From Novosphingobium acidiphilum DSM 19966 (GTDB lineage: Bacteria > Pseudomonadota > Alphaproteobacteria > Sphingomonadales > Sphingomonadaceae): a stretch of DNA of 64,000 bases. The notes beneath the pieces were generated by a model. The model ran no database searches. It had not been told where the DNA came from and worked only from the letters and a program-made list of their open reading frames with translations. Positions 27,555 through 34,993 of the stretch are shown here, in pieces. A program made the translations under genes and the position numbers. The number at the start of each line of letters is the position of its first letter. The first letter of the stretch is position 1. Location of the stretch: the NCBI RefSeq assembly GCF_000429005.1, contig NZ_AUBA01000001.1, forward strand, positions 186,001-250,000. The letters run 5' to 3'.

Positions 27555-27600
27555 GTTCCCCGTCGGGAACGCCGACAGCCTGCCTTGCGCAAAGCGCAAG
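27555..27600 (+). promoter_or_regulatory. two hairpins in the trxB 5' leader
   Basis: GTTCCC-CGTC-GGGAAC (27555-27570) and CTTGCGC-AAA-GCGCAAG (27584-27600) are exact inverted repeats in the 106-bp gap before trxB. The second ends 18 bases before the chosen start. No U-run follows either, so they may be leader structures rather than a terminator for the preceding gene. Confidence 0.4.
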
Positions 27601-27618
27601 CCGGGGACGGAGAACATG

Positions 27619-28584
27619 ATGGCGACGACACACAAGACCCGCATGCTGATCGTCGGATCGGGCCCGGCCGGCCTGACCGCGGCCATTTATGGCGCGCGTG
27701 CGGGGATGGAGCCGATCGTGGTGCAGGGTCTGCAGCCGGGCGGACAATTGACCATCACCACCGACGTCGAAAACTATCCCGGGTTTCGCGATGTGATCCA
27801 GGGGCCGTGGCTGATGCAGGAAATGCAGGCCCAGGCCGAACATGTCGGCACGCGCATGCTGTGGGACACGATTACCGAGATCAATCTTGATGGATCACCG
27901 TTCCGCGCCATCGGCGACAGCGGCGATATCTATGAAGGCGATTGCCTGGTCATTGCCACCGGCGCGCAGGCGCGCTGGCTGGGCGTGCCGGGCGAAGCCG
28001 AACTGGGCGGCAAGGGTGTATCGGCCTGCGCCACGTGCGACGGGTTCTTCTACCGCGGGCGCAAGGTTGTGGTGATCGGCGGCGGCAACACCGCGGTTGA
28101 AGAGGCGCTGTACCTGACCAACCACGCCAGCGAAGTCGTGCTGATCCACCGCCGCGATGCTCTGCGCGCCGAAAAGATCCTGCAGGACCGCCTATATGCC
28201 CACCCCAAAGTCAGCATTTTGTGGAACAAGGCGGTCGATCGTTTCGTCGGCGGTGAAAAGGGCCTGATCGCGGTGGCGTTGCGCGATACGGTGACCGGTG
28301 AAACCAGCGAAGTGCCGACCGATGGTGCGTTTGTGGCCATCGGCCATGCGCCGGCGACCGGCTTGTTCAAGGACAAGCTGGAGCTTGATGACGCCGGCTA
28401 TATCGTGGTCGAACCGGGCACGCCCAAGACCGCTATCCCCGGCGTGTTTGCCTGTGGCGACGTGATGGATCACACTTATCGTCAGGCGGTAACGGCGGCA
28501 GGCACCGGCTGTATGGCGGCGCTTGATGCCGAACGGTTTTTGGCCACGCGCGATTTTGTCGTGGCGCAAGATGCGTCCTGGTAA
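27619..28584 (+). CDS. trxB: thioredoxin-disulfide reductase
   Basis: 321 residues. The FAD-binding motif is MLIVGSGPAGLTAAIYGARAG, the redox pair is Cys137-Ala-Thr-Cys140 in SACATCDGFF, the NADPH motif is VVVIGGGNTAVEEAL, and GVFACGDVMDHTYRQAVTAAG closes the FAD domain. It passes electrons from NADPH to thioredoxin in the cytoplasm. GGAGAAC lies 5-6 bases before the ATG at 27619; the ATG one codon earlier (27616) is too close. Length and motifs are fully typical. Confidence 0.96.
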   Translation: MATTHKTRMLIVGSGPAGLTAAIYGARAGMEPIVVQGLQPGGQLTITTDVENYPGFRDVIQGPWLMQEMQAQAEHVGTRMLWDTITEINLDGSPFRAIGDSGDIYEGDCLVIATGAQARWLGVPGEAELGGKGVSACATCDGFFYRGRKVVVIGGGNTAVEEALYLTNHASEVVLIHRRDALRAEKILQDRLYAHPKVSILWNKAVDRFVGGEKGLIAVALRDTVTGETSEVPTDGAFVAIGHAPATGLFKDKLELDDAGYIVVEPGTPKTAIPGVFACGDVMDHTYRQAVTAAGTGCMAALDAERFLATRDFVVAQDASW

Positions 28585-28600
28585 CGGGAAACACTATGAG

Positions 28601-28643
28601 GTTTCAGTGCCTTGATGCGGTTTGTTCCAGCAGGCACTGAAAC
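28601..28643. terminator. inverted repeat between convergent trxB and hydrolase gene, probable bidirectional terminator
   Basis: GTTTCAGTGCC (28601-28611) and GGCACTGAAAC (28633-28643) are an exact 11-bp pair with a 21-nt loop, starting 17 bases after the trxB stop. The hydrolase stop codon (28604-28606) sits inside the left arm. No strong T-run is present, and the long loop makes it a weak terminator candidate. Confidence 0.45.
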
Positions 28644-29404
28644 AGCCACGCGCGGCTTTCTGCATCATCGGTAAAGCTGTGGCTGCGGCCTCGATGGCGC
28701 TGTACGCGGGCGTCGGGGCCCGGCCAGACCTTGTCAAACCGGGCACCGACGCGGTCGCCCTCGGCCAGGAGTATGGTGGCCGGGCCGGCGAACCGGGCCA
28801 GGTCTTCGTGCAAGACATCGGCCAGCGCCGATCCTGGTTCGTCCTTGCGGGTTGCGCGGCCCAGGCCCCGCATCAGGCCGCGCAGATCGACCCTGCCGGT
28901 TATCAGTCGCAGCACCGCGCGCGGATCGGCCAGCTTTGCCAGATAGCGTTGCCGCAGCGCCTGCGGGCTATGGACGTAGCCCGTGTCGTCATCAAAAGTC
29001 CACGGATTGGCCAGAACCAGCCCGTCCAGCCCCGGCAGATCTGCTGCATGCAGCATCAGCGCGCTGGCCGCATCGCACAGGCCATACGCCACGACCCGGC
29101 GCATGCCCGGCAAGGCCGCCCGAAACGAACCCAGTGCCGCGGCAATATCATCGCGCGATCCGCGCCAGCCGTGGTTTTCGCCTTCGCTGTCGCCGACCCC
29201 GCGCCGGTCAAACCGGAACACCGGTACGCCTGCCTGTTCGGCCAGCATCGCGGCCAGCGCGGCATGGCCGCCAAATGCGCCGGCGCGGATTTCGGAGCCG
29301 CCCGATACGATCAGCAGGCCGGTCTGGCCATGCGCTGCCGCGCAATCGAGCATGCCGTAAAGCTTTGCCCCGCCGCAGGGAAAGGCGACCACGCGCCGGG
29401 TCAT
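28604..29404 (-). CDS. exosortase A system-associated hydrolase 1
   Basis: 266 residues of the alpha/beta-hydrolase fold: strand-turn VFRFDRRGVGDSEGE, and a nucleophile elbow YGLCDAASALML in which Cys replaces Ser, as is usual in this exosortase-linked family. No membrane segment. The family is named for its strict co-occurrence with XrtA loci; its substrate is unknown, but a thioesterase or acyl-transfer role on the nearby ACP is a reasonable inference. The ATG at 29404 overlaps the stop codon of hydrolase 2 (ATGA), so this is the last gene of the minus-strand operon. Confidence 0.88.
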   Translation of the reverse strand: MTRRVVAFPCGGAKLYGMLDCAAAHGQTGLLIVSGGSEIRAGAFGGHAALAAMLAEQAGVPVFRFDRRGVGDSEGENHGWRGSRDDIAAALGSFRAALPGMRRVVAYGLCDAASALMLHAADLPGLDGLVLANPWTFDDDTGYVHSPQALRQRYLAKLADPRAVLRLITGRVDLRGLMRGLGRATRKDEPGSALADVLHEDLARFAGPATILLAEGDRVGARFDKVWPGPDARVQRHRGRSHSFTDDAESRAWLFQCLLEQTASRH

Positions 29405-30060
29405 GCCGCGATCTCTGCCGCGATCAGCGTGGCCAGCCGTTCGGCTTGTGCGGGATCGTCGCCGGGTTCGGCGCGCAGCCACAGTGGCGCGCCGCCCAGT
29501 TCGCCCAGGCGGATTTCGCGCTGGCCCTCGTCGAGCGGGCGCGCGCTGTCGAGCCCGGCGATCAGTGCGGGGCTGCAGTCATAGCCTGCCAATTCGATCC
29601 CGTCGCTGCGCGCCAGTTCAAGCAGGTTGGCGCTGTCTTCGTGGCGTCCGGCTTCGCGCGCAGCGATCAGGCGCGCGCGCAACAACTGGCGCAGCAGCGT
29701 GCTGCCCGAAACCGGATCGACCACCCAACCGGGCAGGACATTGGGAAACACCAGCGCCCCGCCGCGCAGCGCCAGCACGTGCGTGCTGTCGAAATGGCGT
29801 GCGGCACGCGCCATCGCGGTGCGCCAGGCGTGCAGGCTTTGCGCGGCGAAGGGCTGCTGGCTTTCGTTGGTGCCGGGCAGATCGGGCATGACGCTGTCGA
29901 TGCCACGCAGATCGAGCGCGCGCATCGTGCCGTTCAGCCAGCGCCGGGTGCGGTTCATCTCGGCAAACAGCGGCGGCACGATCAGCAGCCGGAACCGCCG
30001 CCCGCGATCGATCGCAACGGCAAATTCATCACCACCGGGGCAGGGCCACTGGACGATCAA
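29401..30060 (-). CDS. exosortase A system-associated hydrolase 2
   Basis: 219 residues beginning MIVQWPCPGGDEFAVAIDR, followed by RLLIVPPLFAEMNRTRRW and VMPDLPGTNESQQPF, the signature blocks of this exosortase-linked hydrolase family. The start codon is TTG (30060), overlapping the stop of the ACP gene by 4 bp (TTGA), so translation probably depends on coupling. LALRGGALVFPN may be a degenerate nucleophile elbow without Ser or Cys, which would make it a non-catalytic partner of hydrolase 1 (inference). Function unproven. Confidence 0.85.
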   Translation of the reverse strand: MIVQWPCPGGDEFAVAIDRGRRFRLLIVPPLFAEMNRTRRWLNGTMRALDLRGIDSVMPDLPGTNESQQPFAAQSLHAWRTAMARAARHFDSTHVLALRGGALVFPNVLPGWVVDPVSGSTLLRQLLRARLIAAREAGRHEDSANLLELARSDGIELAGYDCSPALIAGLDSARPLDEGQREIRLGELGGAPLWLRAEPGDDPAQAERLATLIAAEIAA

Positions 30061-30317
30061 GCCGGCCGTTTCCCGTGCACCAGTGCAAGCAGGCTGGCAT
30101 AATCGGCCAGCGTATCGCCGGTCAGTTCGGCATCATCGAAGACCACCGCGAAGCGGTCTTCGATGGCGCCGAACAGCGTGGCGATCGCCATCGAATCGAG
30201 TTCGGGCAGTGCACCCAGCAACGCGCTTTCGGGGGTCAGTGCGGCCAGTCGCGCGGCATTCAGCCCCAGCACATCGCCCAGCACGGCACGCAAAGCTGCA
30301 TCGCAATCATCGCTCAT
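30057..30317 (-). CDS. acyl carrier protein of the exosortase locus
   Basis: 86 residues with the phosphopantetheine site ELDSMAIATLFGAIEDRF (Ser42). Upstream helix SDDCDAALRAVLGDVLG and C-terminal TGDTLADYASLLALV complete the fold. It belongs to the acyl-handling set of XrtA loci together with the ligase at 31335 and the two hydrolases. The ATG overlaps the GNAT stop (ATGA) and its own stop overlaps the TTG of hydrolase 2, so the four genes form one tightly coupled operon. Confidence 0.9.
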   Translation of the reverse strand: MSDDCDAALRAVLGDVLGLNAARLAALTPESALLGALPELDSMAIATLFGAIEDRFAVVFDDAELTGDTLADYASLLALVHGKRPA

Positions 30318-31333
30318 CGCGCTGTCCTAACAGCGCGCGCGCGTCGGGCAAGGCGCAAGGCCCGTTTCGCCAGCAATTTTCCCAGCGCGGGCCAGTGGCG
30401 GACCGCGCGCGGATGATACGCTTCCAGCCTTTGGTGCACCTCGGACAGCTCCATCCAGTCGCGTTTGTAGTGATCATCGCCGGTGCCAAAGTCGATCAGG
30501 TCGACCCGGTCTTCGTCGAAAGCCATCGCAAACAGCGCGTGCGTCAGCACCGTGCCCGGCGAATGCGCCGCGGCGTCAGGATCGTGCGCCAACTTGTGAA
30601 TGAACGCCGTATGGCCCTCGATCGTCCACAATTGCGCCGCGACCGGCCGATTGCCGATCGTGGCAAGCCCCAGCCGCAATCGCCCCGCGGCGCCCTCTGT
30701 TTCGGCAAAACGGCGCAGGAACGCGGGCGATCCTTCTGCCGGTTTCCAGCTTTTGGCATAGATCGCCTGATATGCGGCCCAGTCGTCAGCGTCGAAATCG
30801 CGCGCGATCCGGATCGTCAGCCTGGCGCGTTTGCGCCGCACGGTTTCGCGCAGCCGCCCCGGGCGCGTGGCCCACCAGGTGGCAAAATCGCGGCCGGCAG
30901 GCAGCAGCACATGATTGACATGATGGGGTGACAGCTCGCCGATCCAGCCGGCGGACTGTGTTGCATGCAGCATCAGCGCGGCCTCGCGCCGCGGCAACGG
31001 TGCATAGTGCAAGGCGCCTGCAGGCGACAGGTTGCGCAACAGCGCGGGCAACAGGCGTTCGCCCCCATGCGCAAAACGCGGCCGCGCGACGAAGCTGTAC
31101 CAATTGGCCAGCGCGGTCAGGCCACGATAGGTTTCACACAGCGGCAATGCAGCGATCGCATCGCCGTCGCGCGCCACCGCAATGAAACAGCGCGCAGGTG
31201 CCAGGCATTCGCGCGCCATCTGTTGCAACCAGCCGAGGCGGTCGAACGGCGTCACCCCGGGGCCCGGCGCCAACAGCGTGGCCAGCAAGGGGTCGGCTTG
31301 CGCTTCGTTAACGTCGGCGTGATAGATATGCAT
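30314..31333 (-). CDS. GNAT/FemAB-like acyltransferase of the exosortase locus
   Basis: 339 residues. The pattern TPFDRLGWLQQM near residue 28, FIAVARDGDAIAALPLCE, and the C-terminal RPVAAQLWTIEGHTAFIHKLAHD and VDLIDFGTGDDHYKRDWMEL fit the FemAB/GNAT fold used to add amino acids or acyl groups to cell-wall or glycan precursors. Homologues sit beside XrtA genes in sphingomonads. It is the first gene of the minus-strand operon. Its ATG and the GTG of the divergent ligase gene are separated by a single base (31334), so each gene's promoter must lie inside the other gene. Confidence 0.8.
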   Translation of the reverse strand: MHIYHADVNEAQADPLLATLLAPGPGVTPFDRLGWLQQMARECLAPARCFIAVARDGDAIAALPLCETYRGLTALANWYSFVARPRFAHGGERLLPALLRNLSPAGALHYAPLPRREAALMLHATQSAGWIGELSPHHVNHVLLPAGRDFATWWATRPGRLRETVRRKRARLTIRIARDFDADDWAAYQAIYAKSWKPAEGSPAFLRRFAETEGAAGRLRLGLATIGNRPVAAQLWTIEGHTAFIHKLAHDPDAAAHSPGTVLTHALFAMAFDEDRVDLIDFGTGDDHYKRDWMELSEVHQRLEAYHPRAVRHWPALGKLLAKRALRLARRARAVRTAR

Positions 31334-31334
31334 C

Positions 31335-32879
31335 GTGACCGTGACTGCCGTTCCCTTGCCCGATCCGGTGCCTTGCCCGCTCGATCATCTGCCGCTGCAT
31401 GCGCCGGATGATGCGCCGGCTTTGGTGCTGGGCGACAGGGTCATGGACTATGCCGGGTTAAATCGGCGTATAGGCCAGTTAGGTGCGTGGCTGGCAAGAT
31501 CGCTGTCCGCTGGAGATCGGGTGGCATGCTGGTTGCCAAAGGGCGAACTGGCGTGCCTGCTGCCGCTGGCCACAGCGCGTGCAGGGCTGGTGCATGTGCC
31601 GATCAACCCCGTGCTCAAACGCGCGCAAGTGGCGCATATCCTGGCCGACAGCGGCGCCCGCCTGGTGATTGCCAATGCGGCGCGGTTGCACAGTCTAGAG
31701 GCCGGCGATTGTGCGGCGGCGGAGGCTTTTGTCGATACCGACGTCATTGCGGTGCTGGATGCCGAGGCGGCGCTGCCGCCATCGTCGGCACCGGTCGATG
31801 CGACAGTGGCCCTGCTTTACACCAGCGGATCGACCGGGCGGCCCAAGGGGGTCATGCTCAGCCATGCCAATCTGTGGCTGGGCGCGGTCAGCGTGGCGCA
31901 TTATCTGGGGCTGTCCGCGCGGGACCGGGTGCTGGCGGTGCTGCCGCTGGCGTTCGATTACGGGCAGAACCAGCTGTTGTCGGCGTGGTTTGCCGGGGCC
32001 TGCGTGGTGCCGCACGATTATCTTTTGCCGCGCGATGTGCTGCGCGCGGTCGCCCGCCACAAGATCACCACGCTGGCCGGCGTACCGCCGCTATGGCGTC
32101 AGCTGGCAGTGCTCGACTGGCCGGCCGAGGCCGTGGCAAGCGTGAAGCGGCTGACCAACAGCGGCGGCGCGCTGGATGAAACATTGGTGCATCGGCTGCG
32201 CAGTCTGGTGCCCGCGGCACGGATCCACGCGATGTACGGCCTGACCGAGGCGTTCCGGTCGACCAGTCTCGATCCCGCGCTGATCGATGCGCATCCGACC
32301 GCGATCGGCACCGCCATTCCCTTTGCCGAGGTGCTGGTGGTGCGCGACGACGGTGCGCCCACAGGGCCGGACGAAGAGGGCGAGCTGGTCCACGCCGGAC
32401 CTTTGGTGGCGCAAGGCTATTGGCGCGATCCGGCGCGCACGGCCGAACGATTTCGTCCCGCGCCGGCGTTTTCGCAAAGCGGTGGTATCGCCGTCTGGTC
32501 GGGCGACCGGGTGCGCCGCGATGGCAAGGGGCTGCTGTATTTTGTCGGACGGCGCGATGCGATGATCAAGACCGCCGGCACCCGCATCAGCCCGCAGGAA
32601 ATCGAGGAGGCGGCGCTGGCCAGCGGGCTGGTCGCAGACGCGGTCGCGCTGGGTTTGCCCGATGCAACGCTGGGCCAGGCGATCCATCTGGTGGCCAGTG
32701 CGGCGGGCACAGCCGACAGCGCGGCGCTGCTGGCGGCGCTGGCACAAACCTTGCCCGGTTTCATGGTGCCGCGGACGGTCCACTGGCGCGATGCACTGCC
32801 GGTCAATGCCAATGGCAAAGTCGACCGTGCGGGCCTTTACGCTGAATTATCGACTTGGGCCGATAAGGCTGGGCCATGA
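31335..32879 (+). CDS. acyl-CoA ligase (AMP-forming), exosortase A system-associated
   Basis: 514 residues of the adenylate-forming enzyme family. The AMP-binding loop is LLYTSGSTGRPKGVMLSHAN, the adenine motif IHAMYGLTEAFRST, the hinge GLLYFVGRRDAMIKTAGTRI and the C-terminal lysine in PVNANGKVDRAGL. It activates a carboxylic acid as acyl-AMP and transfers it to CoA or, by context, to the ACP at 30057. The start codon is GTG with no clear ribosome binding site. The 3' end overlaps the decarboxylase by 4 bp (ATGA). Confidence 0.9.
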   Translation: MTVTAVPLPDPVPCPLDHLPLHAPDDAPALVLGDRVMDYAGLNRRIGQLGAWLARSLSAGDRVACWLPKGELACLLPLATARAGLVHVPINPVLKRAQVAHILADSGARLVIANAARLHSLEAGDCAAAEAFVDTDVIAVLDAEAALPPSSAPVDATVALLYTSGSTGRPKGVMLSHANLWLGAVSVAHYLGLSARDRVLAVLPLAFDYGQNQLLSAWFAGACVVPHDYLLPRDVLRAVARHKITTLAGVPPLWRQLAVLDWPAEAVASVKRLTNSGGALDETLVHRLRSLVPAARIHAMYGLTEAFRSTSLDPALIDAHPTAIGTAIPFAEVLVVRDDGAPTGPDEEGELVHAGPLVAQGYWRDPARTAERFRPAPAFSQSGGIAVWSGDRVRRDGKGLLYFVGRRDAMIKTAGTRISPQEIEEAALASGLVADAVALGLPDATLGQAIHLVASAAGTADSAALLAALAQTLPGFMVPRTVHWRDALPVNANGKVDRAGLYAELSTWADKAGP

Positions 32880-34120
32880 CCCTGATGTCCAAGCCGATGG
32901 GCCCGATACCTCCGGGCTTTGCCACGATCGACGGCGAACTGGCGATTGCCGGGGTGCGTGCGCGCGACTGGGTGGCGCGCGCGGGCGGCGCGCCGCTGTT
33001 TGTCTATGACGCCGGCCTGATCGCGCAGCGGATGGCATCGTTTCGGGCCGCGCTGCCTGGGATCGGGCTGCATTATGCAGTAAAGGCCAATCCGCTGGCG
33101 CCGCTGCTGGCCTTCATGGCGGATCGCGTCGATGGCTTTGACATTGCCTCGGGCGGCGAACTGGCTGCGCTGCAGGCGGTGGGCGTCGATGGGGCGCTTA
33201 TCGGATTTGCAGGCCCGGGCAAGCGTGACGCCGATATCGCGGCCGCAATTGCCGGCGGCGTGACGCTGCATATCGAATCACCGCACGAGGCCGATCGCGC
33301 GCTTGAGGCGGGCGCGCGCGCCGGGATCGCGCCGCGTCTGGCCATTCGCGTCAATCCCGATTTTCAACTCGCCGGCGCCGGTATGCGCATGGGCGGCGGC
33401 GCGCGCCCGTTTGGCGTCGATGCCGAGGCGGTGCCGGCGCTGGCGCGCAGGCTGGTGGCTGCGGGCGCAGATTGGCGCGGGTTTCATGTCTATGCCGGCA
33501 GCCAGTCGCTCGATGCTGCCGCCATTGTGGCAAGCCAGGTGGCGACGCTCGAGCTCGTGGCCCGGCTGGGTGAAGCCGCCGGGGTACTCGTGCCGCGTTG
33601 CAACCTGGGCGGCGGATTTGGTATTCCCTATCATGCCGGGCAGACATCGCTGGACCTTGACGCGGTCGGCGCGGGTTTGGCGCAGGCGCTGGCAACACGC
33701 GCGCCCATCCTGGCCGACACGCGCTTTGTCGTGGAACTTGGCCGCTGGCTGGTGGGCGAGGCAGGCGTCTATCTGGCGCCCGTGATCGAGCGCAAGCACA
33801 GCCGGGGCGAAACGTTTCTGGTGATCGATGGCGGGCTGCATCACCAGCTGGCTGCCAGTGGCAATTTCGGCAGCGTGATCCGCCGCAATTATCCGCTGGC
33901 CATCGCCACCCGCATCGCTGCCCCGGCGGACGAGGTGGCGCATGTGGTGGGGTGCCTGTGCACGCCGCTGGATCGCATGGGCGATGCGTTGGCCTTGCCC
34001 CGCGCCGAGGCGGGTGATCTGGTCGCGCTGTTCTGCGCCGGAGCCTATGGCGCCAGCGCCAGCCCGGCCGCCTTTCTGGGCCATGGGCCGGCGCGCGAGA
34101 TACTGGTGGGCGCGGGTTAA
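32876..34120 (+). CDS. PLP-dependent decarboxylase, exosortase A system-associated
   Basis: 414 residues of the fold-type III (alanine racemase-like) decarboxylases related to ornithine and diaminopimelate decarboxylase. The PLP lysine is in LHYAVKANPLAPLLAFM, the glycine-rich phosphate loop in CNLGGGFGIPYHAG, and the C-terminal active-site block in LFCAGAYGASASPAAFLGHG. With the ligase it belongs to the acyl/amino modification set typical of XrtA loci; the actual amino acid decarboxylated is unknown. It begins in the ligase stop codon. A 185-bp regulatory gap follows before the export gene. Confidence 0.9.
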   Translation: MTLMSKPMGPIPPGFATIDGELAIAGVRARDWVARAGGAPLFVYDAGLIAQRMASFRAALPGIGLHYAVKANPLAPLLAFMADRVDGFDIASGGELAALQAVGVDGALIGFAGPGKRDADIAAAIAGGVTLHIESPHEADRALEAGARAGIAPRLAIRVNPDFQLAGAGMRMGGGARPFGVDAEAVPALARRLVAAGADWRGFHVYAGSQSLDAAAIVASQVATLELVARLGEAAGVLVPRCNLGGGFGIPYHAGQTSLDLDAVGAGLAQALATRAPILADTRFVVELGRWLVGEAGVYLAPVIERKHSRGETFLVIDGGLHHQLAASGNFGSVIRRNYPLAIATRIAAPADEVAHVVGCLCTPLDRMGDALALPRAEAGDLVALFCAGAYGASASPAAFLGHGPAREILVGAG

Positions 34121-34137
34121 GCCACCGGTCACGCAGT

Positions 34138-34152
34138 GTCCCGTCGCGGGAC
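34138..34152. repeat. short hairpin after the decarboxylase gene
   Basis: GTCCCG-TCG-CGGGAC, a 6-bp exact inverted repeat 17 bases after the stop codon, without a T-run. It could be a weak terminator of the ligase-decarboxylase operon or part of the upstream region of the next one. Confidence 0.35.
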
Positions 34153-34197
34153 GAAGCGGTCAAGCCGATCAGCACTAACGGTATGTTTACCCTTAAT

Positions 34198-34247
34198 GGC
34201 CATATCGATGCGTGAATTTGCACGCCGTTTGTCCCCCCGGGGGACAA
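34198..34247 (+). promoter_or_regulatory. candidate control region of the exopolysaccharide operon
   Basis: TTGTCCCCC-C-GGGGGACAA (34229-34247) is an exact 9-bp dyad around a single base, 58 bp before the export gene start. Just upstream, GG (34198-34199) and GC (34210-34211) are spaced by 10 bp as in sigma-54 promoters (TGGCCATATCGATGC), but the rest of the match is poor. PEP-CTERM/exosortase systems are often controlled by sigma-54 activators (PrsR), which gives this weak match some interest. Confidence 0.35.
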
Positions 34248-34305
34248 CCGGGTCGTCTGCGGGGACGGCCGTCGGATCGTGCACCGCTTTGTTGAAGGAT
34301 GGTTC

Positions 34306-34977
34306 ATGCCCAAGGACACGCCGCCTGCTTTCCTCGACCGTCGGGTCAGCCGGCGTGCGGTCATGGCGTTTACCGGGCTGGCGGTTGCCGGGCTGTCGGG
34401 CTGTGCCGGTGGCGGCGGCGCACAACTGCCCTCGGCCAGCTTTGTCTCGTTGCAGGAGGGCCCGGGCGAAGATTACATCATCGGCCCGCTCGATGAACTG
34501 ACCATCTTTGTCTGGCGCAATCCGGAACTGGGCGCGCAAGTGCAGGTGCGGCCCGACGGGCGCATCACCACGCCGCTGATCACCGACATGCCGGCGGTGG
34601 GCAAGACGCCCTCGATGCTGGCCGAAGATATCAAGCTGCAGCTGTCGCAATTCATCCAGGAACCGATCGTTTCGGTGATCGTCAACAAGTTTTCGGGCAC
34701 TTACAGCCAGCAGGTGCGCGTGGTTGGCGCCACGGCCAAGCCGACGTCGCTGTCGTATCGCGCCAACATGACTTTGCTCGATGCGATGATCGCGGTCGGG
34801 GGTCTGTCGGAATTTGCCGCGGGCAACCGCGCGCGGCTGATCCGGTTCGACAAGCAGTCGGGCAAGCAGAAGGAATATGGCCTGCGTATCAATGATCTGC
34901 TGCGCAAGGGCGATACGCGCGCCAATGTCATGCTGATGCCGGGCGATGTGATCATCATCCCCGAAAGCGCGTTCTGA
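34306..34977 (+). CDS. polysaccharide export lipoprotein (Wza/EpsD-like, XrtA system)
   Basis: 223 residues. A Tat/Sec-like lipoprotein signal with RRAVMAFTGLAVAGLSGC, lipobox LSGC, anchors it in the outer membrane. Then the poly_export domain (DYIIGPLDELTIFVWRNPEL) and one SLBB-like repeat (VRVVGATAKPTSLSYRANMT). It forms the channel for the exopolysaccharide across the periplasm and outer membrane. MPKDTPPAFL at 34306 is chosen, with AAGGA 6 bases upstream. First gene of the long operon that reaches 47176. Confidence 0.92.
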   Translation: MPKDTPPAFLDRRVSRRAVMAFTGLAVAGLSGCAGGGGAQLPSASFVSLQEGPGEDYIIGPLDELTIFVWRNPELGAQVQVRPDGRITTPLITDMPAVGKTPSMLAEDIKLQLSQFIQEPIVSVIVNKFSGTYSQQVRVVGATAKPTSLSYRANMTLLDAMIAVGGLSEFAAGNRARLIRFDKQSGKQKEYGLRINDLLRKGDTRANVMLMPGDVIIIPESAF

Positions 34978-34993
34978 GCGGCGGGCACGGCAG

